This document shows positions 36,547 through 45,417 of a stretch of DNA of 64,000 bases, piece by piece. The notes under the pieces were generated by a model, which was not told the origin of the DNA, searched no databases, and saw only the letters and a list, made by a program, of their open reading frames with translations. Origin of the DNA: JAGVSR01 sp963708775 (GTDB taxonomy: Bacteria > Pseudomonadota > Alphaproteobacteria > Rhizobiales > Hyphomicrobiaceae); contig CAVPTI010000020.1 in the NCBI GenBank assembly GCA_963708775.1, forward strand, positions 248,001 through 312,000, in the 5' to 3' direction. Each line of letters begins with the position of its first letter. The first letter of the stretch is position 1. A program made the position numbers and the translations under genes.

Positions 36547-36768
36547 ATGACCTACATCGTCATTTGGGGACTGACAGCGATCGTTGCGGCCATCATCGGC
36601 GGTACACTGGCCGCGATGAAGAACCGCGACTACTCCTCTTGGGCGGCGTGGTGCTTCGTGTTTCCCCCGTTCGTGCTCGCGATCCTCCTTACGCCAAAGA
36701 ATCCCGGACCCCCGCCAGCGCGTCGGCGTCTCGGCGACGATGGCGATCCCGACCGCAGCTTGCTTTGA
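36547..36768 (+). CDS. Small membrane protein, unknown function
   Basis: A 73-residue protein with two hydrophobic helices (YIVIWGLTAIVAAIIGGTLAA and WAAWCFVFPPFVLAILLTP) and a charged C-terminal tail. Its start at 36547 follows GGAGCGTGGAGACC. It converges on ppdK, eight bases between stops. No family recognised. Confidence 0.65.
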   Translation: MTYIVIWGLTAIVAAIIGGTLAAMKNRDYSSWAAWCFVFPPFVLAILLTPKNPGPPPARRRLGDDGDPDRSLL

Positions 36769-36776
36769 ACTTCTGA

Positions 36777-39464
36777 TCAGCTTGCGCCGCGGCGGCGTGC
36801 GGTGATGGCCGCGCGAGCGGCCGCCAGACGCGCGATCGGAACGCGAAAGGGCGAGCAGGAGACGTAGTCGAGGCCGAGTTCGTGGAAGAAGGCGACGGAG
36901 TGAGCGTCGCCGCCATGCTCGCCGCAGATCCCGATCTTGAGGCCCGCGCGACCGGCGCGACCTCCCGTGACGCCCATGCGGATCAACTCACCGACGCCGG
37001 CTTCGTCGATCGAGACGAACGGATCGCGCTCGAAAATCCCCTTGCCTGCGTAGTTTGAGAGAATGGGCGCTGCGTCGTCGCGGGAAAGCCCGAGGCAGGT
37101 CTGCGTCAGGTCGTTGGTGCCGAAGGAGAAGAACTCGGCACCGTTTGGACCTTCGCTTAGTTCCTTTGCACGCAGCGCCGCGCGCGGCAGCTCGATCATC
37201 GTGCCGATCTGATATGCGAGGCGGTGTCCGGTATCGGCTTCGATCTTCTCAGCCGTGGAGCGGATCACGTCGGCCAGGATGTCGAACTCGCGGCGATAGG
37301 CGACGAGTGGGATCATGATCTCAGGTTTGACGGAATGGCCCAGTTCCTTTTCCGCCTCGATGGCGGCTTCGAAAATGGCACGCGCCTGCATTTCAGTGAT
37401 TTCGGGATAGCGGATGGCGAGGCGGCAGCCACGGAAGCCGAGCATGGGATTGAACTCGGACAGTTCTGCGATGCGTGTTTTCAGACGATCGAACGTGATG
37501 CCGAGAGCTGAGGCAATCGGCTGGAGTTCACTGTCGTGACGCGGCAGAAACTCGTGCAACGGCGGGTCGAGCAGACGGATCGTGACGGGGTCGCCATCCA
37601 TGATGCGGAAGAGTTCGACAAAGTCAGAACGCTGCATAGGTAGGATTTTGGCCAGCGCCGAGCGGCGGCCTTTCTCGTCGTTCGCGCAGATCATTTCGCG
37701 CATGGCGAGAATACGAGACGCGTCGAAGAACATGTGTTCGGTGCGACAGAGGCCAATCCCTTCGGCGCCAAGTTTGCGGGCTTGAAGTGTGTCACGCGGT
37801 GTATCGGCGTTGGCGCGGACCTTGAGACCGCGGAACGTATCGGCCCAGGCAATGAGGGTTGCGAAGTCGTCCGACAGTTCGGGCTGTTTCATCGGCACGG
37901 CGCCGGCCAGGACTTCGCCGGTCGTGCCGTCGATCGTTATGACATCGCCGCGACTGAAGGTGCGGGTGGCCGTGCGGACGGTGCCTTTTTCGAGATCGAT
38001 CCGGATCGCTCCGGCTCCGGCAATGCAGGGCAAGCCCATGCTGCGGGCGACGACGGCGGCATGGCTCGTGAGGCCGCCGCGTTGTGTCAGCACGCCGACT
38101 GATGCGCTCATGCCATTGATGTCTTCAGCGCTCGTTTCGACGCGGACGAGAATGACGTGACGACCCTGGGCGCGCATCACTTCGGCTTCGTCGGAGGTAA
38201 GGACGATTTCACCCGTTGCGGCACCGGGGGAGGCTGGGAGGCCGCGAGCGATCAGATCTTTCTTCGCGTCGGGTTCGATGCGCGGATGCAGGAGATGGGA
38301 CAGTGCTTCGGGCTCGACCATCATCACGGCTTCGTCGCGCGAGATGATTTCTTCGTGCACCAGATCGACGGCGATTTTCAGGGCAGCTTCGGCAGAGCGC
38401 TTGCCTGACCGCGTCTGAAGCATCCAGACTTTGTTCTCCTGGATGGTGAACTCGACATCCTGCATATCGCGGTAGTGCGCTTCGAGGCGGGCGAAGATAC
38501 CTTTGAGCTCTGCGAATGCGTGCGGCATCGCGGTTTCGAGCGAGGCCTCTTTCGTTTTCAGTTCCACGCGGGCCTTTTCGGTGAGGCGCAGCGGTGTGCG
38601 CGTGCCGGCGACGATGTCTTCGCCTTGCGCGTTCGGCAGGTATTCGCCGTAGATTTCTTTTTCGCCCGTTGACGGATTGCGCGTGAAGGCAACACCGGTG
38701 GCGGAGGTTTCGCCGCGATTGCCGAACACCATCGCCTGTACGGTCACGGCGGTGCCCATGTCTTCGGCAATGGCGTGCAACCGGCGGTAGCTTTCCGCGC
38801 GTTCGTTGTGCCAGGAACGCAAAACTGCGTTGATGGCACCCCACAGCTGCTCGGTCGTATCCTGCGGAAAGTCGGCGCCGGTTTCGGAGCGGATGGCATC
38901 CTTGTAGCGCGCGATCATATCGCGCCATTGGGCGGCGGAGACTTCCGTATCGGAGGCGAGGGCGTTGAGGTTCTTGAAGTTGTCGAGGAGATCGGCAAAC
39001 AGCCCGTGATCGACGCCGAGCACCACGTCGCCGTACATTTCGATGAAGCGGCGGTAGCTGTCGTATGCGAAGCGCTCGTCGCCCGAACGGCGAGCGAGAC
39101 CTTCGACCGTGACGTCGTTGAGGCCGAGGTTGAGGATCGTGTCCATCATGCCGGGCATGGAGATGGCGGCGCCCGAGCGGACCGCGAGCAGCAATGGGTT
39201 CGTGGCATCGCCGAAGGTGGCGCTGGTCGCGCGGCCAGTGGCGGCGACGGCTTCGCGAATGTCGGCTTCGAGGCCCTCGGGCAGAGTTTCGCCGTTGGCG
39301 AAGAAGTGGCGGCAGACGCGCGTGGAGATCGTGAAGCCGGGGGGGACGGGGAGGCCTAAGCGGGCCATTTCGGCAAGATTGGCGCCCTTCCCGCCGAGTT
39401 CGTCGGTGAGACCTGCGTGGCCATCCGTATGTTCGGGGCCGAACCGATAGACCCAAGCTGGCAT
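36777..39464 (-). CDS. ppdK: Pyruvate, phosphate dikinase
   Basis: An 895-residue enzyme that interconverts pyruvate and phosphoenolpyruvate with ATP/phosphate. Order of domains: nucleotide-binding (GGKGANLAEMARLGLPVPPGF; DSYRRFIEMYGDVVLGV), phosphohistidine swivel domain with GGLTSHAAVVARSMGLPCI carrying the catalytic His, and the PEP/pyruvate barrel (GIGLCRTEHMFF; MIPLVAYRREFDIL; FFSFGTNDLTQTCLGLSRDD; GICGEHGGDA). The start is at ATG 39464 (MPAWVYRFG); the frame extends upstream to 39554. Length is normal. It could feed gluconeogenesis or C1/C2 assimilation, which is inference. Confidence 0.97.
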   Translation of the reverse strand: MPAWVYRFGPEHTDGHAGLTDELGGKGANLAEMARLGLPVPPGFTISTRVCRHFFANGETLPEGLEADIREAVAATGRATSATFGDATNPLLLAVRSGAAISMPGMMDTILNLGLNDVTVEGLARRSGDERFAYDSYRRFIEMYGDVVLGVDHGLFADLLDNFKNLNALASDTEVSAAQWRDMIARYKDAIRSETGADFPQDTTEQLWGAINAVLRSWHNERAESYRRLHAIAEDMGTAVTVQAMVFGNRGETSATGVAFTRNPSTGEKEIYGEYLPNAQGEDIVAGTRTPLRLTEKARVELKTKEASLETAMPHAFAELKGIFARLEAHYRDMQDVEFTIQENKVWMLQTRSGKRSAEAALKIAVDLVHEEIISRDEAVMMVEPEALSHLLHPRIEPDAKKDLIARGLPASPGAATGEIVLTSDEAEVMRAQGRHVILVRVETSAEDINGMSASVGVLTQRGGLTSHAAVVARSMGLPCIAGAGAIRIDLEKGTVRTATRTFSRGDVITIDGTTGEVLAGAVPMKQPELSDDFATLIAWADTFRGLKVRANADTPRDTLQARKLGAEGIGLCRTEHMFFDASRILAMREMICANDEKGRRSALAKILPMQRSDFVELFRIMDGDPVTIRLLDPPLHEFLPRHDSELQPIASALGITFDRLKTRIAELSEFNPMLGFRGCRLAIRYPEITEMQARAIFEAAIEAEKELGHSVKPEIMIPLVAYRREFDILADVIRSTAEKIEADTGHRLAYQIGTMIELPRAALRAKELSEGPNGAEFFSFGTNDLTQTCLGLSRDDAAPILSNYAGKGIFERDPFVSIDEAGVGELIRMGVTGGRAGRAGLKIGICGEHGGDAHSVAFFHELGLDYVSCSPFRVPIARLAAARAAITARRRGAS

Positions 39465-39675
39465 CGCGCTGCCGTTTCTGCTGATGTGACGCTGACCCGC
39501 ACGCGGGCCCCATGTTGCGTGCACGATAGTCGCGACGCCAGGGCGTCGCGACATCGCCTCAGGATGCTGGCATAGCAGGTCACAACAAAGGGCAAAAGGC
39601 GGGGTTCCGCCACCTTGTAGCTGCGTCCTCGAATGGGTACGCCCATCCTACGTGTCCACCTTCTGCGAGAGCACC

Positions 39676-41083
39676 ATGAATCCGCATCTTCCCGCCGTCC
39701 TCGAAAAACTGGATCAGAACCGCGAGGCGGGACTGGACCGGCTGTTCCAATTGCTCAGGATCGACAGTGTCTCGACCGATCCAGCGTTCGCTGGATCGTG
39801 CCGGACGGCGGCAGAGTGGTGCGCGGCGACCTTGCGCGACATCGGGTTTGAAGCCTCGGTGCGAGAGACGACCGGGCATCCGATGGTCGTCGGCCATGAT
39901 CGGCCGGCGCGGACGCCGGGGCAGCCGCATGTGCTCTTTTACGGGCATTACGACGTGCAGCCGGCCGACCCTTTGGAGCTTTGGACCAGTTCGCCGTTCG
40001 AACCGCACATCGCGGAGGAACCGGGCAACGGCAAAGTCATCATCGCGCGCGGGGCGCAGGACAACAAAGGTCAGCTGATGACCTTCTTCGAGGCGGCGCG
40101 GGCATGGAAAGAGGTCGCCGGTGAGTTGCCGGTCGCCGTATCCGTCATGCTCGAGGGCGAGGAAGAGTGCGGATCGCCATCGCTGCCGGGGTTTCTGGCG
40201 AACTCGGGCGACGAGCTCAAAGCCGATCTGGTGCTCGTGTGCGACACAGGCCAGTGGGACAAGGACACGCCGGCGATCACCACGATGCTGCGTGGTCTGG
40301 CGGGCACGGAAGCCATCGTGACGGGTCCCTCGCGCGATTTACATTCCGGCATGTACGGTGGTCCGGCGGTGAACCCGATCCGGGCGCTGGCAAAGGCGAT
40401 CGCGTCCATCCATGACGACAGTGGCCGGATTGTTATTCCGGGATTTCTGGACGGCATCGTGCCGTTGCCGGAGGCGCAGCGGGCACAGTGGAATGCGCTG
40501 TCGGGCACCGCAGAGGAGGCATTTCTCGCGGGGGTTGGCCTCACTCGATCGGCGGGCGAACAAGGTTGCTCCGTGATCGAGCAGCTGTGGGCGCGTCCGA
40601 CGGTGGAATTCAACGGCATCACCGGCGGATATCAGGGTGTCGGATCGAAAACGGTCATCCCGTCGAAGGCTTCGGTGAAGATCACCTGCCGACTGGTGCC
40701 GGGGCAGGATCCGGATCGTTGCCTCAAGCTGCTGCAGGACCACATTCGCGCCCACCTGCCGCCGGACTGCTCGGTGGAGTTCATCGGCACGCGGGGGAGC
40801 GCTGCTGTCGGGTTCGATACGTCGTCGGCGCCAGTGCGTGCGGCGGCTGCGGCGCTGGAAGCGGAGTGGGGCAAGCCGGCAGTGCTGATGGGATGCGGCG
40901 GCTCGATCCCGATCGTCACGTCGTTCAAGGACGCGCTCGGCATGGACAGCCTGCTGGTCGGATACGGTCTTGATGATGACCGCATCCACAGCCCCAATGA
41001 AAAATACAATCTGACGAGCTTCACCGAAGGGCGCGCGGAGTTGGGCGCGTATTCTGGCGGCGTTCGCCAACTCTCAAGGATAG
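39676..41083 (+). CDS. M20 family dipeptidase, frameshifted at its 3' end
   Basis: A dinuclear-zinc metallopeptidase. Metal and catalytic motifs: LFYGHYDVQPADPLELW (His, Asp), RGAQDNKGQLMTFFEA, VMLEGEEECGSPS (Glu pair), and DRDLHSGMYGG-like SRDLHSGMYGGPAVNP. Near the end, HSPNEKYNLTSFTEG is followed by a frame change. One extra G near 41029-41031 diverts it. Without it the protein ends ARSWARILAAFANSQG with a stop at 41083 and 468 residues, normal for the family. As written, the frame instead runs on through the RNase T2 gene. Confidence 0.88.
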
Positions 41084-41172
41084 GGAAAGGCGGCTTCCGC
41101 CGGGCGGTTCTTGCGCTCGTGCGCCGCCACGCTACTGTGCCGCGCCGCTTGAAGGAGCACCGCCTCGTGCTG

Positions 41173-41949
41173 ATGTCGTCCCGTCCGATCCGACTTGCCG
41201 TTCTTGCAGTTGCCGCTGCCCTTTTGACGGCGGGCGCGGCGTGGGCTCAATTGCGTTGGGATGACAGCGGGCGCGACGCGCGCCAGCATGTCGCCGGCAA
41301 GTTCGATTACTATGCGCTGGTCCTGTCATGGAGCCCGACGCATTGCTCGCTGCCGCAAGGCGCTGACGACGATCTGCAGTGCAACCGGAGCGACGGCAAG
41401 CGCTACGCGTTCGTGCTGCATGGCTTGTGGCCTCAGTACACCAAGGGCTGGCCGCAGGATTGCCGGACACCGCGGCGGCCATTTGTTCCTGATGCCGTCA
41501 TCAATGGGATGCTCGACATCATGCCGAGCCGTGGGCTTGTCATCCACGAGTACCGCAAACATGGAACGTGCTCGGGTCTCGACGTGCAAAGCTATTTCCA
41601 ACTGTCGCGGCAGCTGTTCAAGTCCGTTCGCATTCCTGCCGACTTCGTCAATCCTTTCGAGACGCAATTCTTCGAGCCGCAGGATGTGAAGCGGGCGTTC
41701 GTGGCAGCCAATCCGGGCCTCAGGCCGGAGCACGTTGCCGTGGCATGCGGGCGAGGCAACCGTGGGCGGCTCAGCGAAGTCCGCATCTGCTTTGGTAAGG
41801 ACGGTAGGCCGCTGGCGTGCGGCCAAAACGAAGACGAGCGAAAACTTTGTTCGGCGAGCGAAATTGCAGTGCCGCCGGTGCGCTCGACGAAAAGGGACGA
41901 GGACGTGCAGGCCGCTCCGCGACAGTCGCCTCTGCCCGGGCCGCGCTGA
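41173..41949 (+). CDS. Ribonuclease T2 family protein
   Basis: A 258-residue exported endoribonuclease. The signal peptide (LAVLAVAAALLTAGAAWA) starts at ATG 41173. The two conserved active-site segments are FVLHGLWPQY (His83) and VIHEYRKHGTCSG (His125, Glu126, Lys129, His130). Seven or more Cys in the mature part suit disulfides in the periplasm. The frame is fused to the preceding M20 peptidase only because of an indel there; the signal peptide shows it is a separate protein. Confidence 0.92.
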   Translation: MSSRPIRLAVLAVAAALLTAGAAWAQLRWDDSGRDARQHVAGKFDYYALVLSWSPTHCSLPQGADDDLQCNRSDGKRYAFVLHGLWPQYTKGWPQDCRTPRRPFVPDAVINGMLDIMPSRGLVIHEYRKHGTCSGLDVQSYFQLSRQLFKSVRIPADFVNPFETQFFEPQDVKRAFVAANPGLRPEHVAVACGRGNRGRLSEVRICFGKDGRPLACGQNEDERKLCSASEIAVPPVRSTKRDEDVQAAPRQSPLPGPR

Positions 41950-42069
41950 GGCTGATGAAGCGTATTGTGGAGAGGGCGTCGGTTTAGCGTCATGCGCCGA
42001 GCTCGCACTTGTCGGGCGACGGCCTCGCGCTTCACACTCGCCACATAATTCGAGGCGCGGGAGCATCCG

Positions 42070-42478
42070 ATGTCGGGGCCAGTGGTCAGCCCAGTGGCTG
42101 GCCCAGTAGCTGGCCCAGTAGCTGCCAAGACGTACGTCCCTTCTGTGGGCGGGCGGCGGCTTCATTGCGGGGATCGTGTTCTGGCATCTGGTCGGCTTCT
42201 GGAGCCTGATCAACATGGCGGTCACGGGGGTGGGCGACGACAGTCGACCGGGCATGGCTTCATCCACCCAAACCCGCACGAAACCCCCACCGCTGGAGAC
42301 GGGAAGCGTTCGCAAGGTCAGTTCTGCCGGCTGCGTTGCGCTCATCCGGCACCCGAGGTCAGGCGAGACGCGGTTGGGGCCGTGTCTGGCTGGAACGTTC
42401 CACCATTTGAATGCGGGCATCGGCACCAAGGATGATCTGGCCGTGGGCGCGGCAAGCTGGACCACAAGACTGCGCTGA
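42070..42478 (+). CDS. Small membrane protein, probably frameshifted
   Basis: GGGAG seven bases before the ATG at 42070 suggests a true start. The first 20 residues include three near-copies of a PVAG unit from a 12-base tandem repeat. Then the useful frame changes between about 42130 and 42150. The next frame has one strong transmembrane helix (GFIAGIVFWHLVGFWSLINMA) and a Thr/Pro/Arg-rich C-terminal tail to the stop at 42478. Removing one base joins the parts into about 135 residues. No family recognised. The tail may face the periplasm. Confidence 0.45.
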
Positions 42479-42568
42479 GGTGTACAGGTGCCCCTTGTTC
42501 CGAATTCGTGATTTGGGACAGGCCTTAACCTCGCATTAGTCATAACACGTCATTCTCGAACTGCGGAC

Positions 42569-42943
42569 ATGATGTCCGTGGGCATGAGGAATGGCATGAT
42601 GTTGGGGTTGTTGACGCGCATTTGGCGCGTGTTCTGGCGGCCGGAGACCGAGGGTTCCGGAGCTGTGGTTCTCACGTTTCCAAACCCCGTGATGGCAGCA
42701 CCGGCGCAACCCAACCCTCTGCCAGCCGCTCCCGTTGCATTTCTCCGGCTGTCGGGCGAGACGGCACCACCCATCCGCAAGCCTGCTTCGCGGCACCTGG
42801 CAGCGCGTCTTCAGAGCGTGCAGCGCTTGAATTCTCCGACCAGCCGCTCGCGCCCCAAAGCCGCGATTTCGCCCGCCGGAAAGCCGAAAGCGCTCCCGGA
42901 CAGCGGGAACTCCGAAGCGCAATCTCGCACGCGCCGCAGTTGA
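42569..42943 (+). CDS. Possible small Pro-rich protein, unknown
   Basis: A 124-residue frame beginning MRNGMMLGLLTRIWRVFWRP-like after two earlier Met codons, with a short amphipathic start and a Pro/Ala/Ser-rich remainder. A second frame over 42622-43095 has a protein-like tail (VVLNRLATQSRRESAEIVNL) ending at 43095, so a single frameshifted gene 42569-43095 is also possible. Weakly supported. Confidence 0.3.
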   Translation: MMSVGMRNGMMLGLLTRIWRVFWRPETEGSGAVVLTFPNPVMAAPAQPNPLPAAPVAFLRLSGETAPPIRKPASRHLAARLQSVQRLNSPTSRSRPKAAISPAGKPKALPDSGNSEAQSRTRRS

Positions 42944-43116
42944 AATCGTCGCGTGCGGTCAAGCCGGGCGTTGTTCTCAATCGTCTGGCCACCCAGTCCC
43001 GCCGGGAAAGCGCTGAAATCGTGAACCTGGGCGATGTTCGCCGGAACCGTCAGGTCGAGGCGACGGACAGGGATATCGCCGCGATCTTCAACTGAGGCCA
43101 GCTTACTTCAGAGCGC

Positions 43117-43872
43117 CTAAGCGGATTTGCGCAGGCGCTCGACACGCCAGTGGACCGGTGCCCGTGCGATCAGACCCATGGCGTCGGGGGTGGACTTGGG
43201 GCCGAGCGTGGTTGGATCGATGCTCCATTTGCGGGCCACCTGCATCACGTGACCCTCGGTCGGATGCAGGATCAGCGGGCCGCCGGCATCGCCGCGGCGA
43301 TCGCGCACGCCGCGCAATTCAAACAGCTTCAAGCCAAGCGCCCGCTCTTCCTTTGTCGTTTTGCCCCTGTTCCAGATGATGCCCTCGTCGCCGATCGCGA
43401 ACGCGCGCACCAGGCGACCGTCGATCACGCGCGCCCAAGCAAACAAATCGACGGGCGGGAAAGCGATGAACAGTTGCACCTCGGCGAAGCGGCTGCCCAG
43501 ATCCATGAGCAGCGGGGTGGCTTTGTCGGCGAACGACCGGCCCAAGGGTTGCGGAAGAGGAAGGCCGACGACGAACGTCCAGCCATTGACTGGCGGAGAC
43601 ACGAAGACATGGTTCTGGCCGAGGCGCGCGTCATAGACGGTGCCGATGCCGGAATTCCAGTTGCACGGCTGGACGTCGTGGAGGTCCAGGGCCTCGATCA
43701 CGGCACTCTGGTTGCGCGTGCGGATGGCGAGCCAAGCCATCTGGTACCCGAACGGGACGGGCTTATCCGGTGCCGCGGGATAGATGATGCGGCCTTCGCC
43801 GATGTGCGGCGCAAGCCCATAAGCCGCCACGGCCACCGTTATCGCGACGAAGATGAGGATCGTCAGAATCAC
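43117..43872 (-). CDS. Membrane-anchored hypothetical protein
   Basis: A 251-residue protein with an N-terminal helix (ILTILIFVAITVAVAAYGLA) that is probably an uncleaved anchor, and a globular mixed domain (WLAIRTRNQSAVIEALDL; GWTFVVGLPLPQP; GPLILHPTEGHVMQVARKWSIDP). The frame has normal codon bias for the window and no obvious defect. I recognise no family or active site. Confidence 0.7.
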   Translation of the reverse strand: MILTILIFVAITVAVAAYGLAPHIGEGRIIYPAAPDKPVPFGYQMAWLAIRTRNQSAVIEALDLHDVQPCNWNSGIGTVYDARLGQNHVFVSPPVNGWTFVVGLPLPQPLGRSFADKATPLLMDLGSRFAEVQLFIAFPPVDLFAWARVIDGRLVRAFAIGDEGIIWNRGKTTKEERALGLKLFELRGVRDRRGDAGGPLILHPTEGHVMQVARKWSIDPTTLGPKSTPDAMGLIARAPVHWRVERLRKSA

Positions 43873-44215
43873 TTTTGCCCTCGCTGTGCCCGAGTTAGCG
43901 GGGGCGGGCGGCGGTGATCAAGACGATGCGTGCATTTTCAGGGGACTGTGGCTTCAGGAGACAGCGGCTCGAGGGCGCCTGAGTCAGCAAACGAGGCCAG
44001 CTGGCGCGGGGTTCGGGCTGCGGGGGCATACCCGTTTTCTGCTCCGGCTGGCCTCTAACTGCTGCCGTTCCCATCCGCTGAGAGGGCGTGCGGTGCGGGA
44101 GCGGGCCGGACATTCCGCCGGCTGCATCTTCTTAGGACCGCAGCATAACGCCCGTTTGACGCCGGCGTGACGCTCTCGTGACGGGGCCGGTTAGACCGCG
44201 CCTGTGGCTAGAACA
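43873..44215. other. Intergenic region
   Basis: About 340 bases upstream of the minus-strand anchor protein and downstream of the first porin. A 105-residue plus-strand frame here is Arg/Gly-rich without homology. Nothing else seen apart from the porin terminator at its right edge. Confidence 0.4.
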
Positions 44216-44247
44216 TACAAAAACGGGACCCGCGCGGGTCCCGTTTT
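44216..44247 (-). terminator. Rho-independent terminator of porin gene 1
   Basis: On the minus strand the stem AACGGGACCCG/CGGGTCCCGTT (11 bp, 44224-44246) is followed by a T-run (the plus-strand A's at 44219-44225). It lies 22 bases after the porin stop. Confidence 0.85.
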
Positions 44248-44268
44248 CAGTCTGGTATTTGTCCTGGA

Positions 44269-45144
44269 CTATGGCAGGACGACCTTGGCCGAGAAGACGA
44301 AGGTGGCGCCGCACTCGAAGCTACCAGCGCTGCTGGTGTCGCAATTACCGTTTTCGGCGCCGCCGAGGTTCGTGTCCCAATAGCGGAAGTCCATGGTGAA
44401 CTTCTCGACCGTCAGAGAGAGACCGGCGTTCCACCAGAGGTACTCTTCTTCGCCCCAAGCCATGCCGTAGGTCACATAATCATCATCAAAGCCCCACTGC
44501 GAACCCAAGGTGCCGCTGATGGTCGGAGTGAACATGCCCCACGAGGGCAAGGTGTAGGCGGCGATGCCTTCGAGCGTATAGGTTTCACCCGATTCCCACT
44601 GGCTGTCCGGCGAGTAGTAGTTGTTCAAAGTCAGAACAAGGTTCGTGACAGGTGTCACGCTGGCGCCAGCCTTGAGTTCGATGTAGTCGCCTTCGTTCGT
44701 GAAGCCGTTCTGGCCCGGGAACGTGTAATAGAGGAAGGCGAAATCGAATGTGACAGCGCCCCAGACCGGCTTGGCACCGATGTAATAGTCCACCTCGGCC
44801 GGGCCGATGTCGCCGGTTGGACACCCGGCGGTAATGCTGGTGAAATTGCAGTTAGTCCCAGGCGCATCTGCCGGTAGCTGACCTGGTGCACCGAAGTTCG
44901 GGTACGACGTGTTCGAAGCCCAAACGCCTGCATACCAGAAGCCATATGTTACGTCGAAGGAGCCCTGAGCGGCGGGATCGCGGTTCGTGTTCGAGAACCC
45001 GCGGAAGACGTAGTCGCTCGTGCCGCCGATGGTGATCGAATAGCCGAACTCGTCCGCGGCCGTGCGCCGGGGCAGCGCTGCGGCGATCGGCGACGAGACC
45101 GCGCCAGCTAAAGCCAAAGTCGAAAACCATTTCATGAACTGCAT
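44269..45144 (-). CDS. TorF-like putative porin, copy 1
   Basis: A 291-residue outer-membrane beta-barrel of the Gcw_chp/TorF family, recognised by YSITIGGTSDYVFRGFSNT, GFWYAGVWASN and the C-terminal VFSAKVVLP. Residues from about 68 to the end are nearly identical to copy 2 at 45418-46284. The leader (TLALAGAVSSPIAAALPRRTAADEF) differs and has an odd PRRTAADEF. Adding one base and deleting one would turn it into AAAAPAHAADEF, like copy 2, so two small indels are possible. The start may be 45144 or 45135. Confidence 0.85.
   Translation of the reverse strand: MQFMKWFSTLALAGAVSSPIAAALPRRTAADEFGYSITIGGTSDYVFRGFSNTNRDPAAQGSFDVTYGFWYAGVWASNTSYPNFGAPGQLPADAPGTNCNFTSITAGCPTGDIGPAEVDYYIGAKPVWGAVTFDFAFLYYTFPGQNGFTNEGDYIELKAGASVTPVTNLVLTLNNYYSPDSQWESGETYTLEGIAAYTLPSWGMFTPTISGTLGSQWGFDDDYVTYGMAWGEEEYLWWNAGLSLTVEKFTMDFRYWDTNLGGAENGNCDTSSAGSFECGATFVFSAKVVLP
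44270..44942 (-). repeat. Porin direct repeat, copy 1
   Basis: Matches 45419-46091 at an offset of 1149 bases with a single difference noticed (G near 44570 against A in copy 2). Identity stops abruptly around 44943, in the codons after AGVWASN, and both terminator regions differ. Confidence 0.85.
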
Positions 45145-45354
45145 CAGGCTCGAAGCCTGCCCCCAATTGTGCGCTGAGCGCCGAATCCACCCTCGGTCAG
45201 TGAACGCGATTGGGGATTGTTCAGCAATCAGATGCTGATGACCTTAGCCATTTTGAAAACTCATCGTCGCCAAACTGCAACATTTTTGTGCGAATGCTGA
45301 GTATTAATTTGGCATTAACTTTTGAGTTGTGGCGCGGCCAACTAGTTGCAATCT

Positions 45355-45394
45355 CAGCAAAAAAAAATCGGGGCCCACGGGGGGCCCCGATCTC
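45355..45394 (-). terminator. Rho-independent terminator of porin gene 2
   Basis: On the minus strand the stem CGGGGCCC/GGGCCCCG (plus a few more pairs, 45370-45392) is followed by nine T's (plus-strand A's at 45359-45367). It lies 24 bases after the copy 2 stop and is unlike the terminator of copy 1. Confidence 0.85.
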
Positions 45395-45417
45395 ATGTGG
45401 CGAAAGTGGCGCAGTGA

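Noticed and set aside
38209..39513. A 434-residue frame within ppdK
   Set aside because: Alternative frame on the same strand, Arg/His-rich, without homology; ppdK is intact.
39652..41949. A real M20 peptidase-RNase T2 fusion protein
   Set aside because: An internal signal peptide and the perfect alternative peptidase end in the next frame show two genes joined by one extra base.
41326..42543. A 405-residue minus-strand frame over RNase T2 and the following region
   Set aside because: Mostly antisense to RNase T2, and no domain is recognisable.
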